Below are positions 16,818 to 24,697 of a DNA stretch of 64,000 bases, piece after piece; the stretch's first letter is position 1; each line of letters opens with the position of its first letter. The translations under genes and the position numbers were made by a program. The notes beneath the pieces are model-generated. The model saw only the letters and a program-made list of their open reading frames with translations. It was not told where the DNA came from and made no database searches. Source of the stretch: UBA2206 sp049303905 (lineage in GTDB: Bacteria > Patescibacteriota > Minisyncoccia > Moranbacterales > UBA2206); contig JBAQNP010000039.1 in NCBI GenBank assembly GCA_049303905.1, positions 54,424 to 118,423 on the forward strand, written 5' to 3'.

Positions 16818-17920
16818 ATATTTTTTATTAATGTTTCATATTTTTCTAACATAATTTCAAAAGAAAAATCTTTTTCCACTTTTTTTCTAGCATTATTAGC
16901 TAGTTCATTCGCATTGTTCTTATTCTCAAGCATCCATTTCATTTTTTGAAACAGTTCTGCCACATCCCCCGCCATTATTAAAATTCCTTCCTTTTTATTT
17001 TCTATTTGTTCAGAAATTCCATAAACATCAGTTGCGATTATTGGCAGATTAAATGCCATCGCTTCTAGAACTACTCTTGGGAAAGATTCAATGTAGGAAT
17101 TACAAACAAAAAAATCACTCATCAAAAAATATTCATATGCTCCAAGAGATTCCTTGATGATTTTAATATTCTCAGCGTAACCACTCTCTTGAATTATTTC
17201 ATTAATTCTTCTTTCATACAAACTGTCTCTCCCTCCAATGATAAGGAACTTGAGCTTTCTATTTCTTGTTTTATTAAGTAGTTTTATAGCAGCTTGAGTA
17301 AATTCTAATTGCCCTTTACGCAAGCATACTGCACCCACAATACAAAAAATTAAATCAGTATCTGCAATTCCATATTTTCTTCTCATGCCCTGCTTAGAAT
17401 TTTTTTTAATAAAAGCGTTAATTTTCCCTAAATCAAGCCCATTATATATTGTCACAAAATTATTTCTTTCCATATCTCCATATATTTCCATAGTACTTTT
17501 TGCAACAAAAACAACTCGAGCAACTTCCGAAAAAAATTCTTTTTTTAAATCAGCATATTTATTGAAATATACCTCCCTCTCACTTTCCCTTATGCACCAA
17601 ACTATTTTATTTTTTTCGACATTTAGATTTTTTATAAATTTATATCCGAGAATAGTGTTAACAAAAAAAACATCCACATCCATTAATAATTGTCTCGGGC
17701 AAGTTCTCGAAAAAAAATCAAAAACAGACACATCAACACCTTCATTTTTATAAAAGTCAGTAAGTGGTCCGTCTTGCGGAGATATTACACTCACTTCATA
17801 GCCCAACCTTTTAAAACCTTTGACCAAATAAAAAAGCGACCATGTTGCACCCTCTGGCTCCAAATTGTGTGAAACAAATAAAATTCTTTTAGTTTTCTTC
17901 TTTAATTCTAAATTGTTCAT
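16805..17920 (-). CDS. GT4 glycosyltransferase
   Basis: This is a 371-residue GT-B enzyme. The N-domain starts with RILFVSHNLEPEGATWSLFY; the donor domain has FCIVGAVCLRKGQLEF, FLIIGGRDSLYERRINEI and an EAMAFNLPIIATDVYG region with the expected acidic pair. It overlaps the asparagine synthetase gene by 13 bp and the triple GT2 gene by 32 bp, which shows tight translational coupling. It is a cytoplasmic sugar transferase of the same assembly line; the specific linkage is unknown. Confidence 0.9.
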   Translation of the reverse strand: MNNLELKKKTKRILFVSHNLEPEGATWSLFYLVKGFKRLGYEVSVISPQDGPLTDFYKNEGVDVSVFDFFSRTCPRQLLMDVDVFFVNTILGYKFIKNLNVEKNKIVWCIRESEREVYFNKYADLKKEFFSEVARVVFVAKSTMEIYGDMERNNFVTIYNGLDLGKINAFIKKNSKQGMRRKYGIADTDLIFCIVGAVCLRKGQLEFTQAAIKLLNKTRNRKLKFLIIGGRDSLYERRINEIIQESGYAENIKIIKESLGAYEYFLMSDFFVCNSYIESFPRVVLEAMAFNLPIIATDVYGISEQIENKKEGILIMAGDVAELFQKMKWMLENKNNANELANNARKKVEKDFSFEIMLEKYETLIKNICVE

Positions 17921-20786
17921 TACTTAGTGATAAATTTATATTATAATATGGATCGCTTTTAATATATTTTTTCCATGTATTTTTGAAATAATTTAGTTCA
18001 TTTAAATTATCTCCAAATCCTCGCGTTTTTCCCTCGTGATGGTAAAGAATTGCGCTTGGATTATATACTATCCTACTTCCAATCTCCAAAATTTTCAAAC
18101 AATAATCAACATCTCCATATGAAACTGCTAAATCTTTTTCATTAAATCCGTCAACTGTCTTAAAAAGACTTTTTTTAGTCAATAAACATGCGGCTGTAAC
18201 AGCAGAATAATTCTTTAGAACAAGAGCATAACTTAAATACCCAGAATCGTTTCTATTCATCAGCTTATGAGCATGTCCAGCAGAATTATCATTAAGTCCA
18301 AGCACAACACCAGCGTGCTGGATTCTATTATCAGCATAAATTAATTTTGCCCCTATAGCTCCAATTTTTTTATCCACCGAGATTGATCCGACCATTTCTA
18401 AAAGCCAATTTGAAGAGATAATTTCTGTATCATTATTAAGAAATAGAATAAGCTCTGAATTTATTTTGTCAACCGCCAGATTATTTATTTTGGAAAAATT
18501 AAATTTATATGTTTTAATATCAATAACAGAAATTTTTTCATTTTTAAAATATTGAAATGTTTCCTTTTCAATACTATTATTATTAATAACTAAAATCTCG
18601 TAATTGGAATAGTTCGTCTTTTCTTTTATACTGTCAATGCATCTTTTTAATAATGGGATATTATCCTTTGTCGGAATAATAATTGTAACTTTTTCTTGAT
18701 AATCTTTCGGGTTAAATTTAAGTTTATATACGCCAATTCGGGATTTTTCAGCAAAATCAGGAATTACTGCAGTTGCCTTAATGCCTCTGCGATCTAACGC
18801 TTCCTGAACCGCCACTTGTCCTAGTCTTATGCTTGCAGGTTTTTCAATAGTAGAATACGCCACCGAACCAGGAATGCTTCGCCAATGATACAATATTTTT
18901 GGGATATGCCCAATTTTTTCAGTTACCTCAGCCAATCTAAGTAAAAAATCAAAATCTTGAGAACCATCAAATTCGCTTCTAAATCCTTTCAAATCTATAA
19001 ATATTGATTTTCGCAAAAACTTAAAGTGACTTATATAACAATACGACAATAACAATTCCGGACTCCAATCAGGTTTAAATTGCGGATCATAACGAAAACC
19101 ATTTTCATCAATTTTGTCATCATCGCTATATATCAAATCAAGCTCTTTATTTTTATTTAGCAATTTAATATTTTCATATAGAGCTTCTGGCTCCAGCTCA
19201 TCATCATGATCGAGAAAAGCAATAAATTCTCCCGTTGCCATTTCCACACCTTTATTTGTCGCTCCAGATATACCCAAGTTATCATCTAAATACAGAACCT
19301 TAACTCTATGATCTCTATTTTTAAATTCGTTAAGAATTTTCTTGATTATTATTTTGTCAGATTTGTCATCAATAATACACAACTCCCAATTCTCATAATA
19401 TTGATAAAGTACAGAAAATATTGCCTTTCTTAGAAAAATTTCATCCGTATTATAAACAGGCAAAATAATTGAGACTTTAGGTTTATAACTTAAATATTTT
19501 ATTTCCTTTTCAATATTTCTATAATCAATTATTTTTTTCTCTCTTTCTATATTACTTATCCATTTTTTATAAGGTATATCATTATTTTCAAAATCTTTCT
19601 TTTTTTCTAAAAATCCTTCCCCATAAAAAATGTAATTCCATATCCTCAGTGTTACATTTCTGAAGCCTTCTGTCCTAAATGAAATGACCGCTTGCTGATA
19701 TAAAACTCTTATTTTTCTAAGAAATCCCAATACTCGATCAATCATTCTAAAAATCGGTTGAGGAATTTGTTTTTGAATATTGTTTATATAGAAACAATAG
19801 AAAAAATTGGGAATTCTCCATTGTAAAGATTTTTTGATCGCGTTAAGTTCGAAATGTTGCTGTTGCAATATATTCTCTTTATTTTCAAGTTCTTGATTTT
19901 TTATTCCTATTTCTTGATCTTTTTGTTGAATTTCTTGATCCTTTTGCTGAATAGATTGATCTTTTCGCTGAATTTCTTGGTTCTTTTCTTGGATAATTTG
20001 ATCTTTTTGCTGAATTTCTTGGTTCTTTAAATATTCTTTATACTTTTCATATAATGGATTTATTCTTCCGTCATACAAAATTTTGTGCTTCAAAAAAATG
20101 TATTCATATACTCCCTCCACTCCTTTATCGTCTGCATATAATTTTTTATTCCTTGATTTTTTCCTAATTCTGTAAAAAAAATGAACTTTTGGAATTTGGT
20201 AAACAATATCATTTTCTTTTAAAAATGACAACCAAAAATCCCAATCCTCAAGACCATCTTTCATTTTTTCATCATAACCACTTGTGCTATCATAATCTAA
20301 TCTTCTAAACATTGCTGTACAAAAAATCATATTTCCAAATAATATTTTTTCATAAGAATATTCTGGAAGATTCCAAATACCCAAAGCATCTCCAAATAAT
20401 TCAACCTTACAATATACTAACTTTATTTTTGGTTTGTTTTCTAAAATTCCTACCGCTTCCTGCAAATAATCTTTTGATATAAGATCATCTGAATCCAAAG
20501 GAAGAATATATTTACCACTACTATTTAATATGCCATTATTGCGGGCTACTGATGGTCCTTGATTTTCTTGTTTGATATATTCAAAACGCTTATCTTGATT
20601 GCAATATTTTTGAGCAATATCTTTTGTGTTATCAGTAGAACCATCGTCTATGATTATACATTCCCAATTTTTATAATCCTGCTCCAAAACCGAATCTAAA
20701 GTTTCAGATAAAAAAATCGCCTGATTATAAGAAGGAATAATAACAGAAACTAATGGATCATTATTTTTATCACTTATCTCAAACAT
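17889..20786 (-). CDS. three-domain GT2 glycosyltransferase with heptad-repeat linker
   Basis: Three GT-A domains lie in one 965-residue chain. The first (about 8-215) has SVIIPSYNQ, DDGSTDNT and LPLDSDD. The second (about 433-690) has SIILPVYNTDE, DDKSDK and LDHDDELEPEA. The third (about 708-950) has TIIIPTKDN, NNNSIEKE, LFLNNDTEI and the YGDVDYCLK motif of rhamnan/galactan-type enzymes. Between the first and second is a coiled coil of near-perfect QEIQQKD heptads (255-304). Tandem GT2 domains are known in polymerising or dual-activity transferases; the coiled coil suggests oligomerisation. The gene is followed within 4 bp upstream by the fusion at 20791. Confidence 0.9.
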   Translation of the reverse strand: MFEISDKNNDPLVSVIIPSYNQAIFLSETLDSVLEQDYKNWECIIIDDGSTDNTKDIAQKYCNQDKRFEYIKQENQGPSVARNNGILNSSGKYILPLDSDDLISKDYLQEAVGILENKPKIKLVYCKVELFGDALGIWNLPEYSYEKILFGNMIFCTAMFRRLDYDSTSGYDEKMKDGLEDWDFWLSFLKENDIVYQIPKVHFFYRIRKKSRNKKLYADDKGVEGVYEYIFLKHKILYDGRINPLYEKYKEYLKNQEIQQKDQIIQEKNQEIQRKDQSIQQKDQEIQQKDQEIGIKNQELENKENILQQQHFELNAIKKSLQWRIPNFFYCFYINNIQKQIPQPIFRMIDRVLGFLRKIRVLYQQAVISFRTEGFRNVTLRIWNYIFYGEGFLEKKKDFENNDIPYKKWISNIEREKKIIDYRNIEKEIKYLSYKPKVSIILPVYNTDEIFLRKAIFSVLYQYYENWELCIIDDKSDKIIIKKILNEFKNRDHRVKVLYLDDNLGISGATNKGVEMATGEFIAFLDHDDELEPEALYENIKLLNKNKELDLIYSDDDKIDENGFRYDPQFKPDWSPELLLSYCYISHFKFLRKSIFIDLKGFRSEFDGSQDFDFLLRLAEVTEKIGHIPKILYHWRSIPGSVAYSTIEKPASIRLGQVAVQEALDRRGIKATAVIPDFAEKSRIGVYKLKFNPKDYQEKVTIIIPTKDNIPLLKRCIDSIKEKTNYSNYEILVINNNSIEKETFQYFKNEKISVIDIKTYKFNFSKINNLAVDKINSELILFLNNDTEIISSNWLLEMVGSISVDKKIGAIGAKLIYADNRIQHAGVVLGLNDNSAGHAHKLMNRNDSGYLSYALVLKNYSAVTAACLLTKKSLFKTVDGFNEKDLAVSYGDVDYCLKILEIGSRIVYNPSAILYHHEGKTRGFGDNLNELNYFKNTWKKYIKSDPYYNINLSLSNEQFRIKEEN
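19875..20024. repeat. 21-bp tandem repeat encoding a coiled coil
   Basis: Six to seven imperfect 21-bp units on the minus strand encode QEIQQKD-like heptads in the triple GT2 protein. On the plus strand the units read like TTTCTTGATCTTTTTGCTGAA. Such tandem units can expand or contract by slippage without breaking the frame. Confidence 0.8.
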
Positions 20787-20790
20787 TGAT

Positions 20791-23256
20791 TTATGAATTA
20801 TTTTTTAGTTTATTATAAATTTTTAAAATTTTATAATAACCAATCTTTAAGTATCTATTTGTAAAATTTTTGATTAGAAAAATTAAATTTAAAAGAGAAG
20901 TTGTCCTCATTATGATTTGTTTTTTGTGAGAAATATGAACTATTTCAATTTTACCTTGAATATTTTTATATAGCTTTTCATCTTTTTTATTACTTAAATA
21001 CCCTGTCACAAGATCGAATTTGTTTTTTTCAAGTAAACCAAAAAATTCAAATCTTTCCTTATTTAAGACAACTGAATCCTTTAAGCATGTATTATATTTA
21101 TATATTTGTTCAACCTTGACTGTCTTAAAAATTATGCCGTCTCTAATTTTTTCAAATATTTCAAGCCCTTTTTCTGAATTAACAATAACAGCAGAAACTC
21201 CCCTATCATCATCAAAATTTTTGTCTTCAATATCTATTCCCCAGAAATCACCTAAAATAATATCCGCTGTACTCTTTTTGGAAAGTCTATATTCACAATC
21301 ATAGCATGATTGTCTTAAATAATAATTTTTTAAAAATCCAATCATAAATGAATCTTCCCATATTTTTTTCTTTACTGACTTGTTTTTGAATATATACTCT
21401 ACCTGATAATTTTTCCATCCTTTTTCTTTATTTCTAAAATTGATTTCAATTAAAATATCATTTTGCTGTTTTTCTAATTCTTTTATATTTTTCAGAAAGA
21501 CCTTTTTACTTGGTACACCATGGCATACAACAGAAACACAATACAAATTAGAATAATCTTTCCCTAAAAAAGCTCTCAGTCCTTCTATCTGACAAGGGGT
21601 TCCAGAAAATAATACTTTTTTTTCACTTTCCAATTCCTGCTTTACTTTATTATAACAATCACCAATAATACTTTGTACATATTTCGAACCCCTCAATTTA
21701 CTTAAATCTTTTTCATTATCTATTTTAATATGTTTCACTTCATAATCAAAATAAGTAGCACCAAAAACACACCCACCTTGTTTTAATATATTCCTTGCTA
21801 ATAAACTGAAGACTCCCCCCGATGAACTTTTAAGTCTTTCGTTTTTTGAAATATTTTTGCAAGCATAAGCAAGCAAATTATCGTATTCATATGCATAGTT
21901 TTTATTATTTGGACAAATATTTCTACAAATATTACATTCAATACATTTTTGTTTATTTATATTTGGAAACAAAAAACCCTCATTATCCTCTTTCATCTCT
22001 ATTGCTTTTTGTGGACAAGAATTTGCGCAGGCCCCACAGCCAGAACACCCTTCTTTTTTTGTTACATTTTCACTATCTAATTTTTCTAATTTTTCTAATG
22101 TCACTTCAAATAATTTATCTGATTCCTTTTCAAAAATTGGCATTTTTTTCTCCAAAACGTTTTTTATTTTTTCTTCATTTTCCACTAAGCATTTAAATTT
22201 TTCAATCAATTTTTTTTCGCTCATTTCTTCTATAGGTAACACATAGTCCTCATAATTTCCAAATATATCTTTTGCGATACCTTTCGATTTTATGCTATAT
22301 CCTAAAACTAAAGTCGGCACGTAAGTTGAATATCCAGCGATACTAGCATGTGTTCGTGCTGCGATAAGAAATCTGCATTTTGAAATTATATATTTCAATT
22401 CATTACAATTGTAAATTCTTTCCTTTAAAACAAAGACTCTTTCATCATTAGAATACATTTCTTTTATTTTCTCAAGAGTATCAAGATCATTCCCATCTTC
22501 TATGTAAACATGAGGAATTAAAGCAATTTTATATTTATGATTACTTAAAATATAATCAATTAATTTTTTAACACTTGCGATTATGTCGGTTTTATCACTT
22601 TGATAATTTAATATCATTGGACTTATGTTCAAACCAACAATACCCTCCTTAGAATTAAATTTTTCAGGAAGATTAATTTTTTGAATTTCCAATGAAAAAG
22701 CAATATCTGGACCTAATATTATTTTTTTTTCATCAATAAATTTTGATAACAAGCCGTATGTCAAAGATTCTCTAACTAAAACAATATCGAATTCCCTGAT
22801 ATCTTTTATAAATTTTTCATCTATTGCTTCAGCATTGACCGAAGCTCCCCAAAGGATAAGTTTTTTATTTTTTTCTTTTATTTTTTTATCAATAAAATAA
22901 AGCCAATTTGAAACATTATAGCAGTAGTTATCTCCACCAACAGATATAAACAGATCATTTCTTTCTATTTCTTTTACTACATCCTTATGTGCCATCTCTT
23001 CTATATCCACTTTTTTTTCATCACATAATGCTATTTTTTCTCTATCAAATTTATGTGCCCATTCATGAATAACATATTTATCTATAATATCATTATAATA
23101 TTTTTTATCATTTTCAATATCAAAAGTAGCAACAGTTAACTTATTGCTTCGATTAAATTCTTTTATAGTTTTGGAAGTATTGGTTACAATAGCCTCGCAC
23201 CCCTTGTTCAGATAAGACCCATGACCAAATAGTAAAATATTATATTTTTTGTTCAT
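20791..23256 (-). CDS. polysaccharide pyruvyltransferase fused to FrhB-like 4Fe-4S domain
   Basis: Residues 1-390 form a polysaccharide pyruvyltransferase (CsaB/WcaK family): GHGSYLNKGCEAIV near the start, FISVGGDNYC (103-112), LGPDIAF (181-187) and RTHASIAGYS (301-310). Residues 400-455 hold two ferredoxin-type 4Fe-4S motifs, Cys404-407-410-414 and Cys438-441-444-448. The remainder (460-760) matches the coenzyme F420 hydrogenase beta-subunit family, with SSGGVFSLLAR, SGTPCQIEGLRAFL and GDFWGI. In many bacterial glycan clusters these are two adjacent genes; here they form one 821-residue chain. The FrhB part is likely an Fe-S/flavin redox enzyme acting on the same glycan, but its chemistry is unknown. 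Confidence 0.9.
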   Translation of the reverse strand: MNKKYNILLFGHGSYLNKGCEAIVTNTSKTIKEFNRSNKLTVATFDIENDKKYYNDIIDKYVIHEWAHKFDREKIALCDEKKVDIEEMAHKDVVKEIERNDLFISVGGDNYCYNVSNWLYFIDKKIKEKNKKLILWGASVNAEAIDEKFIKDIREFDIVLVRESLTYGLLSKFIDEKKIILGPDIAFSLEIQKINLPEKFNSKEGIVGLNISPMILNYQSDKTDIIASVKKLIDYILSNHKYKIALIPHVYIEDGNDLDTLEKIKEMYSNDERVFVLKERIYNCNELKYIISKCRFLIAARTHASIAGYSTYVPTLVLGYSIKSKGIAKDIFGNYEDYVLPIEEMSEKKLIEKFKCLVENEEKIKNVLEKKMPIFEKESDKLFEVTLEKLEKLDSENVTKKEGCSGCGACANSCPQKAIEMKEDNEGFLFPNINKQKCIECNICRNICPNNKNYAYEYDNLLAYACKNISKNERLKSSSGGVFSLLARNILKQGGCVFGATYFDYEVKHIKIDNEKDLSKLRGSKYVQSIIGDCYNKVKQELESEKKVLFSGTPCQIEGLRAFLGKDYSNLYCVSVVCHGVPSKKVFLKNIKELEKQQNDILIEINFRNKEKGWKNYQVEYIFKNKSVKKKIWEDSFMIGFLKNYYLRQSCYDCEYRLSKKSTADIILGDFWGIDIEDKNFDDDRGVSAVIVNSEKGLEIFEKIRDGIIFKTVKVEQIYKYNTCLKDSVVLNKERFEFFGLLEKNKFDLVTGYLSNKKDEKLYKNIQGKIEIVHISHKKQIIMRTTSLLNLIFLIKNFTNRYLKIGYYKILKIYNKLKNNS

Positions 23257-23264
23257 ATTTGTCT

Positions 23265-24572
23265 TTAATTACTTTGATTCCTCCATTCATGTTCAAAATC
23301 ACATAAGCCCCTATAATTTCCTTTTAAGCCAGGAGTGAATATTTTTAGTTTTTTATATTTTTGTTTTATATCATAATAAACAATTTCTTCTTTACCGAAA
23401 CAAGCAGCATTTAAATAATAATCTCCTTTTAAAATAGAAAGTTTGTTGAAATGCAAAATTAAATTATTGTTATCTTCTTTTATTTTAAAATTATCCATCT
23501 GCGTATTATAACTAAAAATCCTTTCATCTTTTTCAGATCCATAAATCCCAACACCTATATTTAATCCGTCTATCTTTTTATAAATTTTAAAACTAATTTT
23601 AATATCAATACTTTCTCCTGTTTCGAAAACATTTTTCTTCTTACCATTATTATCTAAAAATTCAACATCAGTTATTTCTACCATCTTATTTTTCCTTTCT
23701 TCTTCCTGCTTTTTTTTCTCCTCTGCAATCCTCTTTTTTTCATTTTCCAATTCCTTGCCTTTCATCTTCTCCATCGCTTTTTTTGCCCATAATGCTTTTT
23801 CCTTTTCCTCTTTTAATATTCTCTTTTCTTCATCGCTCATATTATCATAAACGTAAGCATTTGCTATTTCACTGGCTTTGCCGATTTTTTTGATCTTTCC
23901 GTTGCGAAGAAGCATTGCTCGATCGCAATATCTTTCCACCACCGAAATATCGTGCGTCACGATGATAACAGTCCGTCCTAAATTTCTATAGCGATTAAAT
24001 TCCGTGATGCATTTTGATTGAAAATTTGAGTCCCCTACGGCCAAAACTTCATCCATCAAAAGAATATCTCGGTTGGCGTGAATGGAAACTGAAAAAGCCA
24101 ACCGCACTTGCATACCAGAAGAATAGTTTTTTAGTTTTTGATCGATAAATCTTTCTAGTTCTGAAAAAGCTACTATGGAATCAAATTTTTTGTCAATTTG
24201 TTTTTTAGTCATTCCAAGTACGGTAGCGTTGAGATAGATATTGTCGCGCCCCGAAAGCTCAGGATTGAAACCAATTCCCAACTCCAAAAATGGCGAAATC
24301 ATCCCATTTATTCTAATTTTCCCCTTATCTGTTTGATATATTCCGGCCAAAATTTTGAGCAAAGTTGACTTTCCGCTTCCGTTTCGCCCGATAATGCCAA
24401 AAAATTCACCTTTTTTTACTTCAAAAGAAACATCGTTCAGTGCTTTGAATTCTTCACAAGCTTTTTCTCTGAAAGTATTTTGAACCGCACCCAAGACTGA
24501 ATTAGTTTTTTCATGCGGAATACGGAAAGTTTTGGAAATATTTTCAACTTTTATCGCAATTTTTTTGTTCAT
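23265..24572 (-). CDS. ATP-binding subunit of an O-antigen/teichoic-acid-type ABC exporter (Wzt-like)
   Basis: The ABC domain has Walker A GRNGSGKST (62-70), signature YSSGMQVRLA (150-159) and Walker B LLMDE (171-175), in the arrangement of Wzt/TagH. A highly charged Lys/Glu helix (about 235-290) links to a C-terminal beta domain (296-430) of the Wzt carbohydrate-binding type, which in characterised systems recognises the capped glycan. The permease partner is not adjacent but at 27199, with two plus-strand genes between them. A promoter lies at 24622-24650 and a hairpin in the leader at 24586-24610. Confidence 0.92.
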   Translation of the reverse strand: MNKKIAIKVENISKTFRIPHEKTNSVLGAVQNTFREKACEEFKALNDVSFEVKKGEFFGIIGRNGSGKSTLLKILAGIYQTDKGKIRINGMISPFLELGIGFNPELSGRDNIYLNATVLGMTKKQIDKKFDSIVAFSELERFIDQKLKNYSSGMQVRLAFSVSIHANRDILLMDEVLAVGDSNFQSKCITEFNRYRNLGRTVIIVTHDISVVERYCDRAMLLRNGKIKKIGKASEIANAYVYDNMSDEEKRILKEEKEKALWAKKAMEKMKGKELENEKKRIAEEKKKQEEERKNKMVEITDVEFLDNNGKKKNVFETGESIDIKISFKIYKKIDGLNIGVGIYGSEKDERIFSYNTQMDNFKIKEDNNNLILHFNKLSILKGDYYLNAACFGKEEIVYYDIKQKYKKLKIFTPGLKGNYRGLCDFEHEWRNQSN

Positions 24573-24585
24573 AATTTTTTTACAT

Positions 24586-24610
24586 AAAAATGCTAAAAAT
24601 AAGCATTTTT
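24586..24610 (-). promoter_or_regulatory. hairpin in the leader of the Wzt-like gene
   Basis: AAAAATGCT (24586-24594) and AGCATTTTT (24602-24610) form a 9-bp stem with a 7-nt loop. It lies between the predicted transcription start (about 24615) and the ATG at 24572. It could be a 5' stabilising stem or a weak attenuator. Confidence 0.45.
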
Positions 24611-24621
24611 TGCATGTTTTA

Positions 24622-24650
24622 ATTCTATACTATTTTCAAACATCTTTCAA
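24622..24650 (-). promoter_or_regulatory. promoter of the Wzt-like gene
   Basis: On the minus strand TTGAAA (24645-24650), 17 bp and TAGAAT (24622-24627) form a good sigma70-type promoter. It is back to back with the promoter at 24662-24690. Confidence 0.65.
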
Positions 24651-24661
24651 GGATAATAGTT

Positions 24662-24690
24662 TTGGCAAAAGGATTAAAATATGCTAAAAT
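24662..24690 (+). promoter_or_regulatory. promoter giving an apparently leaderless surface-protein mRNA
   Basis: TTGGCA (24662-24667), a 17-bp spacer and TAAAAT (24685-24690), with TGC before the -10, form an extended promoter. The ATG at 24698 begins eight bases after the -10, at the expected transcription start. An in-frame TTG at 24662 is the -35 box itself and is therefore not the start codon. Confidence 0.75.
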
Positions 24691-24697
24691 TAAACAT

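Noticed and set aside
19875..20024. Regular repeats as a possible CRISPR array
   Set aside because: The 21-bp units are contiguous, have no unique spacers and encode a heptad coiled coil in frame.
24662..24697. Twelve-codon N-terminal extension of the SpoIID-like protein starting at TTG
   Set aside because: The TTG is the -35 hexamer TTGGCA and the extension crosses the -10; the ATG at 24698 lies at the expected transcription start.
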